Shown in pieces: positions 1-5,834 of a DNA stretch of 8,733 bases. The notes under the pieces are model-generated. The model made no database searches and had not been told where the DNA came from. It saw nothing but the letters and a program-made list of their open reading frames with translations. The position numbers and the translations under genes are program-made. This DNA is from Prevotellaceae bacterium (GTDB taxonomy: Bacteria > Bacteroidota > Bacteroidia > Bacteroidales > UBA932), in the NCBI GenBank assembly GCA_031254635.1, contig JAIRUB010000233.1:1-8733 (forward strand), in the 5' to 3' direction. How positions within the stretch are numbered: position 1 is the first letter of the stretch; each line of letters starts with the position of its first letter.

Positions 1-46
1 AAAGCAAAAGTTGCGTTAGAAAAGAAGATTATGCGACTATGCTTAA

Positions 47-120
47 TTGAAAGTTGAAAATGAATTTGAAATTTTGCAATGTGCTATTACCCTTTACCTT
101 GTACATTTTCACCCTTCACC
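47..120. repeat. Degenerate 7-bp-period repeat tract
   Basis: The tract starts with TTGAAAG, TTGAAAA (47-60) and ends with TTTACCT, TGTACAT, TTTCACCC, TTCACC (94-120). The second part is the reverse complement of the repeat type in the kinase/RapZ gene at 2772-2853; the two share the exact 10-mer GTACAAGGTA (reverse complement here, TACCTTGTAC) and the TTCACCC unit. It is therefore another copy of one dispersed repeat family, here in non-coding DNA. Confidence 0.6.
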
Positions 121-150
121 AAAAATCGCTTTACGATCTTTCTTAAAAAT

Positions 151-181
151 TTTGCTAATCCAAAAAATAGTGTTAAATTTG
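151..181 (+). promoter_or_regulatory. Bacteroidota-type promoter without an obvious gene
   Basis: TTTG at 151-154 is followed after 19 bases by TAAATTTG at 174-181, which fits the Bacteroides primary-sigma consensus (TTTG, about 19 bases, TAnnTTTG). Transcription would start near 186-190 on the + strand. The next plausible start codon is at 547, so the product would be a leader of about 360 nt or a separate non-coding RNA. The motif is seen; its activity is inferred, and AT-rich DNA can produce such matches by chance. Confidence 0.4.
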
Positions 182-300
182 TCTTGGGAAAAAACGTTAG
201 AGATTATATGATATGTTTAGCGTATAAATGTGGTACACGCAGGCTAATGAATGTATTATTAATTGTATGTGATATTATATCCCGGCTTTCTTCGTTTAGC

Positions 301-339
301 TTACGGGTTACGAGTTATTCAGTTATTCCATTATTTCCA
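301..339. repeat. Short degenerate TTA-anchored tandem repeat
   Basis: Five successive units begin with TTA: TTACGGG, TTACGAG, TTATTCAG, TTATTCCA, TTATTTCCA. The period is 7 to 9 bases, with AGTTATTC repeated exactly at 313-320 and 321-328. It resembles the other heptad-type tracts in this window and lies in non-coding DNA. Confidence 0.45.
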
Positions 340-454
340 TAACTCCCAAACACCCAGCATTTTACCCCTCCCCCCACCCCCCAAGCTGATCATTATCAAC
401 AGGATACAAGTGTTTAACCATTTGGCAGTTTGGGAAGAATGACTTTGAGTATTT

Positions 455-489
455 TGCCGTTGCTGCAGTTTCCCTTCCCGGCAACGGCA
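455..489. other. Perfect 9-bp stem-loop
   Basis: TGCCGTTGC (455-463) and GCAACGGCA (481-489) are exact reverse complements around a 17-base loop, about 57 bases before the start codon at 547. No T-run follows on either strand, so it does not look like a standard intrinsic terminator. It could be an RNA structure in the leader of the downstream gene or an operator; nothing in the sequence decides this. Confidence 0.4.
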
Positions 490-546
490 GGTAATGATGA
501 ATTTATGTAGTCTATTTTAAAGGGAATATTAAACAAAAATTTACGT

Positions 547-801
547 ATGAAAAAATTTTTTTTAATAATTGCATTTTACATTATAGCTATAACAGCTAAT
601 GCGCAAGCAAAAACAGTATCTAATCATTCTCTAACGATTTATACAATTGGGGCAAGCTACAATTACGAGCAGACCTTAGGCGGAAAAATAACTATTATCG
701 CTCATGCAGGTTTACTCATGTCACACATGGTATGGACACCGGGTGGCTTTGAATATGCTATTCAACCAGGGCTTGGTTTGGAATCTCGCTTCTATTTATA
801 A
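547..801 (+). pseudogene. Secreted beta-barrel-like protein, probably truncated
   Basis: The frame encodes 84 residues. An N-terminal signal peptide (MKKFFLIIAFYIIAITANAQ) ends in a plausible signal peptidase I site after ANA. The rest alternates hydrophobic and polar residues and contains GASYNYEQTLGG and the segment QPGLGLESRFY, which resembles small Bacteroidota outer-membrane proteins of about 190 residues. In such proteins, as I recall them, an ExRYYYN..KR motif follows; here the frame stops after FYL, but a shifted frame starting at 797 reads YNIGKRHN before it too closes at 860-862. I infer a frameshifted or 3'-truncated remnant. A genuine short secreted protein is the alternative. The following gene starts 21 bases later in the same frame, past a single TAA. 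Confidence 0.5.
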
Positions 802-822
802 CATAGGAAAAAGGCACAACAG

Positions 823-1608
823 GTGGTGGTTCTACTGGAGAGGCATTCGATTTACAAAATAACCCTCACGGCAATACTTTTGGTAGCTCTTTTTACAGGG
901 CTGCCAAAGAATGCCCTTGCCCAAAAACAGGAAAGCATGGAGGGGGAATTTGGGATTTATTATAATGTTTATGATGGCTATTATACCACTTCTGATGGCG
1001 AAAAACATAAAGAACGCCTCTGTGAAGGGCGTGCATGGTACTTACAATTTATATATACTTGGTGGTTGAATAAATACATAGGTTGCTCTGCCGGCGGAAT
1101 GTTCATCAAAGGCTCTAAAATTAGTAGTAGTTGGACTGATGGGGATAAGTACTATTCTTTTGACGATTCTCCATTTCATATAAACGCTGTTGGTGAATTT
1201 AGGGTTGCCCTACCCCTTGTGTGGAAATTTGGTTTAACGCTGAATGTCCGCCTTATGTTTTCTCCTATACCCATTGATGTTATTTCATATAGCGTATATC
1301 AAGGGATGGGAAAAATAAATCATACAACAGAGGATTTTCCATACGCTACACGGCATAAGATTTCCGACAAATCCCATTACCTTTTTACACGATTCAATTT
1401 GGGCGGCATCGTTAATGCAGGGCTTTATTTTGATATTCGAGGAAAAGACAGAGGAGCTCGAATTACATTAGGCTATGGAATAGGTTCGTATGATATATAT
1501 AATAGTGTTAGGCTTGCCAAAACAGACGGGCATAGTTTGGCGGAACACATACCCTCAAGCCGCCGCCGTTACATCCATAATGTCTTTATATGCCTTACCG
1601 TTTTTTAA
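823..1608 (+). CDS. Hypothetical secreted, outer-membrane beta-barrel-like protein
   Basis: This 261-residue protein belongs to no family I can name. Residues 10-33 form a likely signal peptide (hydrophobic core TLTAILLVALFTGL, then PKNALAQ with cleavage after ALA). The mature part is rich in Gly, Tyr and alternating strands, and the last residues (VFICLTVF) end in Phe, as in many outer-membrane barrels; I therefore infer a beta-barrel or barrel-associated protein in the outer membrane. The start is a GTG at 823 (GTG 826 is equally possible): the in-frame TAA at 799-801 excludes anything earlier, and no ATG precedes the signal peptide. It follows the truncated secreted protein in the same frame and may be co-transcribed with it. 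No transport or catalytic motif is visible. Confidence 0.65.
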   Translation: MVVLLERHSIYKITLTAILLVALFTGLPKNALAQKQESMEGEFGIYYNVYDGYYTTSDGEKHKERLCEGRAWYLQFIYTWWLNKYIGCSAGGMFIKGSKISSSWTDGDKYYSFDDSPFHINAVGEFRVALPLVWKFGLTLNVRLMFSPIPIDVISYSVYQGMGKINHTTEDFPYATRHKISDKSHYLFTRFNLGGIVNAGLYFDIRGKDRGARITLGYGIGSYDIYNSVRLAKTDGHSLAEHIPSSRRRYIHNVFICLTVF

Positions 1609-1665
1609 TTTTTTTCTAACTTCATTGAAATAAAATAAATTGCTTCACGCTTCACCCCACTTAAC

Positions 1666-1773
1666 ATAAATGAACAATTAATAATTAACAATGAACAACT
1701 TTCTCCAATCTTTTCTTAGTGATATCTAACCCTCTGAATCATTGCTCATAGTTCATTGTTTATTATTCATTGT
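1666..1773. repeat. Inverted pair of heptad arrays upstream of the kinase gene
   Basis: The left arm consists of 7-base units ATAAATG, AACAATT, AATAATT, AACAATG, AACAACT (1666-1700). The right arm contains GTTCATT, GTTTATT, ATTCATT (1751-1771). Segments 1674-1696 and 1751-1773 are reverse complements at 21 of 23 positions, separated by 54 bases. Transcribed, it could form a long AU-rich hairpin. It fills most of the gap between the secreted protein and the kinase gene, and the right arm runs into the presumed promoter region of the kinase gene. Confidence 0.65.
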
Positions 1774-1784
1774 AAAATATTCCT

Positions 1785-1792
1785 TACCTTTG
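1785..1792 (+). promoter_or_regulatory. -7 promoter element for the kinase/nucleotidyltransferase operon
   Basis: TACCTTTG matches the Bacteroides -7 consensus TAnnTTTG exactly and lies 20 bases before the ATG at 1813, which would give a very short leader. A weak -33 candidate, TTTA at 1759-1762, is 22 bases upstream, inside the right arm of the inverted heptad repeat. The spacing is longer than usual, so only the -7 element is well supported. Confidence 0.45.
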
Positions 1793-1812
1793 TTTAATTA
1801 TAAGTCATCACA

Positions 1813-3258
1813 ATGCCTTACAACGAACAGACAATAAGAGATTTATTTTATCTTTGGGTACAGGCGCCTGCAGAAAATATAACTGCCTTGAAAGCCGCAG
1901 GCTCTAACCGATGCTATTTCCGCATATCCGGAGGAGGAAAACAAGCTGTGGCTACTTATGGCGCTAACCAACTTGAAAACATAGCATTCTTTGCCATCGG
2001 GCGATATGCTCGCCAACAAGGAGTTAAGGTTCCGACCATTTATGTGGTTGCCGACGACGAGCTACATTACCTGCAAGAAGATGTGGGCGATATTTCCCTA
2101 TTTGAATTACTCGCTACTCAGGACAACAATCTACTGCTGAAAAAAACATTAGATGCGCTGGCCTTTATGCAGGTAAAAGGACTGCAAGGCTTCGGCTATA
2201 CGCAGTGTTACCCTGTCGAAAGTTTTGATAGGCAATCCATATTCTGGGACCTCAACTATTTTAAATACGATTTTTTAAAACTTATAAGGATTGATATTGA
2301 CGAGGCCCGCTTGGAAAAAGATTTTAACCGCTTGGCCGATTATTTGCTGACTGCCGATGCTTCGTTTTTTATGTATCGCGATTTCCAAAGCCGCAATGTA
2401 ATGGTTCACGACAACGAACCTTACTTTATAGATTTTCAAGGAGGCCGGCGTGGCCCCTTAGCTTACGACCTTGCCTCTTTTCTGTTTCAGGTACGCGCTA
2501 ATTTTAGCGAACAAACCAGAGAGGCATTGTTACAACACTATTTAGATGCACTTGAAAAACTAACCACAGTAAACAGGCCGATATTCATTGAACAATTGTA
2601 TGCCTTTGCTTTCTTTAAAGGCTTACAAAACCTCGGCACCTACGGCTATCGCGGCTTATTCGAACAAAAAGAGCTATTCGCACAAAGCATCCCGCAGGCT
2701 ATAGCCAACCTATGTTCTTTAATTGATAGCGGTAAGTTAAACCACCTTTCTACCAATTATCTCTTTGAGGTGGTACAAGGTACAAGGTACAAGGTACAAG
2801 GTGAAAAGGTACAGGGTCACTCATCTTTTACCTTTCACCCTTCACCCTTCACCGTTACTATCACCAGTTTCTCCTACAAAAAAGGTTATCCGCACGACAG
2901 CAGAGGCAATGGTGGCGGCTTTGTGTTCGACTGCAGGGGTCTTAACAACCCCGGCCGCTTGCCAGAGTTTGCCAACCTCAACGGTAGCGACAAGGAGGTG
3001 ATTGATTATTTAGAAAAAGAATCGCTTGCCAAAGAATTTTTACAATATATTTTTGCTGCCTTAGAGATTAGTATCTGTAATTATATAGAACGCGGCTTTA
3101 CTAATTTGTCGGTGGCTTTCGGTTGTACCGGCGGACAACACCGCTCAGTGTATTGCGCTGAGCAAACGGCTAAATATTTAGTCGAAAAATACAAGGTAAA
3201 AGTACGTTTGGTACATCGCGAGCAGCGTATTAAGCAACTTCTCAATCCTAAGCCATGA
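1813..3258 (+). CDS. amgK: AmgK-like sugar kinase fused to a RapZ C-terminal domain
   Basis: This 481-residue cytoplasmic protein has two domains. Residues 1-315 are an aminoglycoside-phosphotransferase-fold kinase: N-lobe AAGSNRCYFRI (28-38), catalytic loop MYRDFQSRN with Asp190 and Asn195, and metal-binding IDFQ with Asp207. AmgK of Pseudomonas has this fold and phosphorylates the anomeric hydroxyl of MurNAc and GlcNAc during cell-wall recycling. Residues 349-477 match the RapZ C-terminal domain: SFSYKKG (352-358), VFDCRGLNNPGR (371-382), GCTGGQHRSV (437-446) and HREQ (468-471). In enterobacteria this domain binds small RNAs and glucosamine-6-phosphate; the RapZ N-terminal P-loop domain is absent. 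Residues 321-347 come from an inserted heptad repeat. The stop overlaps the next start in ATGA, so the two are translationally coupled. The MurU partner supports the substrate assignment, though the exact sugar is inferred. Confidence 0.85.
   Translation: MPYNEQTIRDLFYLWVQAPAENITALKAAGSNRCYFRISGGGKQAVATYGANQLENIAFFAIGRYARQQGVKVPTIYVVADDELHYLQEDVGDISLFELLATQDNNLLLKKTLDALAFMQVKGLQGFGYTQCYPVESFDRQSIFWDLNYFKYDFLKLIRIDIDEARLEKDFNRLADYLLTADASFFMYRDFQSRNVMVHDNEPYFIDFQGGRRGPLAYDLASFLFQVRANFSEQTREALLQHYLDALEKLTTVNRPIFIEQLYAFAFFKGLQNLGTYGYRGLFEQKELFAQSIPQAIANLCSLIDSGKLNHLSTNYLFEVVQGTRYKVQGEKVQGHSSFTFHPSPFTVTITSFSYKKGYPHDSRGNGGGFVFDCRGLNNPGRLPEFANLNGSDKEVIDYLEKESLAKEFLQYIFAALEISICNYIERGFTNLSVAFGCTGGQHRSVYCAEQTAKYLVEKYKVKVRLVHREQRIKQLLNPKP
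2772..2853 (+). repeat. Heptad repeat inside the kinase/RapZ linker
   Basis: Four perfect tandem copies of GGTACAA occupy 2772-2799, followed by GGTGAAAAGGTACAGGGT and then TTTACCT, TTCACCC, TTCACCC, TTCACC at 2827-2853. GGTGAAAAGGTA (2800-2811) and TACCTTTCACC (2829-2839) form an imperfect inverted repeat with one bulge. The tract is translated as residues 321-347, a Gly/Lys/Gln/Pro-rich stretch unlike either domain. It is the same repeat type as the non-coding tract at 89-120, so it looks like an in-frame insertion at the domain boundary. Confidence 0.8.
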
Positions 3259-4052
3259 AAGCCATGATTCTCGCCGCCGGATTAGGTACCCGCCTCGGGA
3301 CGCTTACAGCCAATCGTCCAAAAGCCTTGGTAGAGCTTAACGGGACACCATTGCTGAGTTTGGTTGTTCAGCGTTTACAACGCTTTGGTTTCGATGAAAT
3401 TATTATCAATGTACACCATTTTGCAGAGCAAATTATACAATACCTGCAAGCGCATAATAATTTCGGCCTGCAAATCAGCATTTCCGATGAGCAAGAAGCC
3501 TTGCTTGATACCGGCGGCGGTATTAAAAATGCTGAATGGTTCTTTAACGACGGACAACCTTTCTTGGTGCATAATGTGGATATTATCAGCAGCATTGATT
3601 TAAAGGCCTTATACCAACACCATCTTGATACGCAGGCTATGGCTACCTTGGCTTGCAAGGAACGTGTCTCGTCGCGCTATTTTTTATTCGATAAGCAGCA
3701 GCGGTTTTGTGGCTGGGAAAATAATCGAACGGGGGAACAAAAATCAGCCATTCCTATTTCATCGGACGAAGTACGGCGCATGGCATTCAGTGGTATTCAC
3801 GTCATTCGACCAGAACTACTTCGGCAAATCCGGCAAACCGGCGCCTTTTCCATCATTGATACCTACCTGCAACTCGCAACAGCTAACCTCATCAACGGTT
3901 ATGATGTCGGTGATACTGATGTTGTTGATGTAGGGAAACAGGAACAATTGAAGTCAATTACGAATTACAAATTACGAATGGATATGCAATGTGAGATTAA
4001 GCGATATGCGACAAAGAGTAATAATCGTCATTTCGACCGAAGCACACGGTAG
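3255..4052 (+). CDS. murU: MurU-like sugar-1-phosphate nucleotidyltransferase
   Basis: This 265-residue enzyme of the NTP_transferase (Rossmann-like) family would convert an amino-sugar-1-phosphate and UTP to the UDP-sugar. Visible motifs are the nucleotide-binding LAAGLGTRL (6-14) with RPKAL (21-25), substrate-loop DTGGGI (85-90) and metal-binding HNVD (106-109). MurU of Pseudomonas makes UDP-MurNAc from the product of AmgK, and this gene overlaps the AmgK-like gene by 4 nt, which supports the name over a general glucose- or mannose-1-phosphate enzyme. The core ends near VDVGKQEQL (224-232). Everything after about residue 235 is encoded by repeats: ATTACGA heptads give ITNYKLRM, and a palindromic element gives the last residues RHFDRSTR and supplies the stop. 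The natural C-terminus has therefore probably been replaced or extended. Confidence 0.82.
   Translation: MKAMILAAGLGTRLGTLTANRPKALVELNGTPLLSLVVQRLQRFGFDEIIINVHHFAEQIIQYLQAHNNFGLQISISDEQEALLDTGGGIKNAEWFFNDGQPFLVHNVDIISSIDLKALYQHHLDTQAMATLACKERVSSRYFLFDKQQRFCGWENNRTGEQKSAIPISSDEVRRMAFSGIHVIRPELLRQIRQTGAFSIIDTYLQLATANLINGYDVGDTDVVDVGKQEQLKSITNYKLRMDMQCEIKRYATKSNNRHFDRSTR
3957..3977 (+). repeat. ATTACGA heptad array in the murU 3' end
   Basis: Three tandem 7-base units, ATTACGA, ATTACAA, ATTACGA, encode residues 235-241 of the nucleotidyltransferase. The same unit in the opposite orientation (TCGTAAT twice) occurs at 6107-6120 next to another gene end. It marks the point where the conserved enzyme sequence stops. 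Confidence 0.65.
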
Positions 4053-4113
4053 TGTGAGAAGTGGAGAAATCTGCACCAATGAACAGATGTCTCGACTTTG
4101 CTCGACATGACGA
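4025..4113. repeat. 89-bp palindromic interspersed element (REP/MITE-like)
   Basis: The outer arms 4025-4036 (TCGTCATTTCGA) and 4102-4113 (TCGACATGACGA) are reverse complements at 11 of 12 positions. The inner arms 4061-4073 (GTGGAGAAATCTG) and 4084-4096 (CAGATGTCTCGAC) match at 11 of 13. Between the left arms sits a perfect side hairpin, CACAC-GGTA-GTGTG (4043-4056). I recall similar CGTCATTTCGA...GAGAAATCT palindromes as common interspersed repeats in Bacteroidota. The element covers the end of the MurU-like gene, and the TAG stop (4050-4052) lies at the side-hairpin loop. No mobilising transposase for it is visible here. Confidence 0.7.
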
Positions 4114-4114
4114 C

Positions 4115-4194
4115 AAATAACCAACTCAACAACTCATAACTCGTAAAATTGCTTCACAACAAATAACCAAATAAGCAAATCAATAAATAACCAA
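4115..4194. repeat. AAATAACCAA / AACTC repeat tract upstream of the DUF2891 gene
   Basis: The decamer AAATAACCAA occurs exactly three times (4115-4124, 4161-4170, 4185-4194). Between them, AACTC recurs at 4123, 4131 and 4138, a spacing of 7 to 8 bases. The last decamer directly abuts the ATG at 4196, so the tract is the leader of the DUF2891 gene. It begins directly after the palindromic element, so the whole gap between the two genes is repeat DNA. I found no clear promoter motif in it. Confidence 0.55.
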
Positions 4195-4195
4195 A

Positions 4196-5296
4196 ATGAA
4201 AAACTACCTACTACTCGCCACTTGTTTGCTCCTCCCATTGATTAGCCACGCCCAATTATACACGCAGGAGGCAGAAGGAATATTTATGCTAACTCGCGAG
4301 GGCGCTGAACATTTTGCCGCCTTAGCGCTCAAATGCATTACGCAGGAATTTCCGAACAAAACCCAACACGTGCAAGTTGACCCCAATGATTTTCAACAAC
4401 CGGCGGGCTATCATCCGGCGTTCTATGGCTGTTTCGACTGGCATTCGGCTGTACATGGACATTGGATGTTAGTCAAGCTATTGAAGGAATTTCCCGACAT
4501 GGTTCAGGCTGCTGCTATCCGTGAAGTCCTTGGCCAACACCTTACTCACGATAGGATAGCTATTGAATTAGCTTACTTCGATCAAAAATACAATAAAAGT
4601 TTTGAACGGACTTACGGCTGGGCCTGGTTGTTAAAATTAGCCGAGGAACTTTACACTTGGAACAGTCCAAAAGGACAAAGTTGGTATGCCAATCTCCAGC
4701 CCTTAGCTGAACACATCGCCGGATTATATATGGACTTTCTGCCTAAGCAAAGTTTTCCGAACCGCACAGGCGTTCACCCTAGCACTGCTTTCGGACTTTC
4801 TTTTGCATGGGATTATGCGATAACATTGAACGACGAAGCCTTAAAAAATAGCATCGGTAGTAAAAGTATAGACTATTATGCCCAAGACAAAGACTGTCCG
4901 GCGCAATGGGAACCGGGCGGAACCGATTTCTTTTCGCCCTGCCTGCTGGAAGCCGAATTGATGGCAAAAATATTGCCCAACGAAATTTTCCAAGGCTGGT
5001 TAACTGCATTTTTACCGAGATTAAAAGACAGGCAACCTGCTATTTTATTTTCACCAGTAAGCGTAACCGACCGTTCTGACGGTCACTTAGTACATTTAGA
5101 CGGATTAAACCTCAGCCGCGCCTGGTGTTTCCTGAACATTGCAGCAGCGATTAAAGATACTTCTTTGCGCCAAACATTGCTAGCTGCTGCAGAACAGCAT
5201 TTAGCAAAAACCATTCCGCAAATTGCTGATGGGGACTACATGGGTGAACACTGGTTGGCCAGCTTCGCTGTGTATGCTTTATTTGCGGGGAGGTAA
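4196..5296 (+). CDS. Secreted DUF2891-family protein
   Basis: This 366-residue protein starts with a signal peptide (MKNYLLLATCLLLPLISHAQ, cleavage after SHA) and is therefore probably periplasmic. The mature part matches DUF2891 as I remember it: GYHPAFYGCFDWHSAVHGHW (71-90), RTYGWAWLLKLAEEL (138-152), GVHPSTAFGLSFAWDYA (192-208), CPAQWEPGGTDFFSPCLLEA (234-253), HLDGLNLSRAWC (300-311) and GDYMGEHWLASFAVY (346-360). The many conserved Trp, His, Asp and Glu residues suggest a carbohydrate-binding or enzymatic helical-barrel protein, but no activity is established that I know of. The length is typical and the gene looks intact. It lies downstream of the sugar-recycling operon on the same strand, though a 143-base repeat-filled gap makes co-transcription uncertain. 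Confidence 0.8.
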   Translation: MKNYLLLATCLLLPLISHAQLYTQEAEGIFMLTREGAEHFAALALKCITQEFPNKTQHVQVDPNDFQQPAGYHPAFYGCFDWHSAVHGHWMLVKLLKEFPDMVQAAAIREVLGQHLTHDRIAIELAYFDQKYNKSFERTYGWAWLLKLAEELYTWNSPKGQSWYANLQPLAEHIAGLYMDFLPKQSFPNRTGVHPSTAFGLSFAWDYAITLNDEALKNSIGSKSIDYYAQDKDCPAQWEPGGTDFFSPCLLEAELMAKILPNEIFQGWLTAFLPRLKDRQPAILFSPVSVTDRSDGHLVHLDGLNLSRAWCFLNIAAAIKDTSLRQTLLAAAEQHLAKTIPQIADGDYMGEHWLASFAVYALFAGR

Positions 5297-5310
5297 CAAT
5301 CTACCTTTTT
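5291..5310 (+). terminator. Weak possible terminator of the DUF2891 gene
   Basis: AGGTA (5291-5295) and TACCT (5302-5306) form a 5-bp stem with a 6-base loop, followed by a run of four Ts to 5310; G·U pairs could lengthen the stem. It overlaps the stop codon at 5294-5296. The stem is short, so this is tentative. Confidence 0.25.
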
Positions 5311-5399
5311 GAATAATATTAATATGAATAATTTTTCATTCTAATAGTATATATGTCATTTTTTGGTACATGTGGTGTTAAATATAAATCATATATATC

Positions 5400-5797
5400 A
5401 TGTCAAAAGCGAAACAATTGTATGTAAGGGAGAGTGTTGTAGCACTCAAGAAATTATTGTCAAACCGTAGTGTAACCATATCCAATCGTATCAGGATGTT
5501 AATATTAATTAGGAACAATGAAGGCGAGAGTTTGTCAAAGCAGGCAGGATGCTAACAACCAAAGGCATAAAACCTATTTGCAGCTCTCATCAGGAGTATA
5601 GTTCCACATGGTTGTTTGGAGCATTTTCTCCAATAAGCGGCGATAACTTTATGATGAAATTTCCCGTTTGCAATACAGAAAGATTAGAAATCAGTTCGTT
5701 TATTGATAACGCTGCCAATGAAATTAACAAAGACATCGTAATATCCACCTGTGCTTACAAATATATATTTTTTGATCTATTCTGGAATGAAATATAG
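5400..5797 (+). pseudogene. Decayed IS630-family transposase
   Basis: Two overlapping frames carry pieces of one transposase. The first (5400-5555, 51 codons) reads MSKAKQLYVRESVVALKKLL and later RIRMLILIRNNEGESLSKQ, resembling the N-terminal helix-turn-helix region of IS630-type transposases. The second (from ATG 5549 to the stop at 5797) reads LTTKGIKPICSSHQEYSSTW then LFGAFSPISGDNFMMKFPVC, the stretch in the DDE domain between the first and second catalytic Asp. About 100 or more residues between the pieces, including the first catalytic Asp, are missing. The expected LDNGAFHKA motif has degenerated after FIDNAANEINKDI. Intact members have roughly 330-350 residues, so this is an inactive remnant. 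I could not find terminal inverted repeats. The family assignment is from memory of the motifs. Confidence 0.6.
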
Positions 5798-5834
5798 ATC
5801 ACTTTTGTATAAAACAACAAGACGGACATCGTAA

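Larger units (their letters stand above)
1..546. other. Gene-poor left flank
   Basis: I see no convincing gene here. Frame 1 is open from the edge to a TGA at 55-57 and would end in KAKVALEKKIMRLCLIES, so it could be the tail of an upstream + strand gene; the other two frames also close within 50 bases, so this is a guess. An open stretch at 79-342 encodes an 87-residue sequence that begins inside a repeat and resembles no protein family I know; I treat it as chance. The stretch holds repeat tracts at 47-120 and 301-339, a promoter-like pair at 151-181, a C-rich run near 363-382 and a stem-loop at 455-489, each listed separately. Confidence 0.6.

Noticed and set aside
79..342. 87-residue open frame on the + strand
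   Set aside because: It begins inside a dispersed repeat, shows no family resemblance, and its end is a low-complexity TTA-type repeat.
455..489. Intrinsic terminator
   Set aside because: No T-run follows the stem on either strand.
819..970. Open third frame beginning TGGGSTGEAFDLQNNPHG as a real continuation of the truncated secreted protein
   Set aside because: It overlaps the signal peptide of the next gene, needs a second frameshift, and matches no family I recall; kept only as a possibility.
1666..1773. CRISPR-like array
   Set aside because: The units are only 7 bases, degenerate and directly adjacent, with no unique spacers and no cas genes.
2765..3001. 78-residue open frame overlapping the kinase/RapZ gene
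   Set aside because: It is a shifted reading of the repeat and the RapZ domain; of interest only as the frame reached after loss of one heptad.
3364..3933. Several open frames on both strands within the MurU-like gene
   Set aside because: The annotated frame carries all nucleotidyltransferase motifs; the others have none.
5549..5797. Independent 82-residue gene
   Set aside because: Its sequence is an internal piece of an IS630-type transposase and begins where the N-terminal piece ends.
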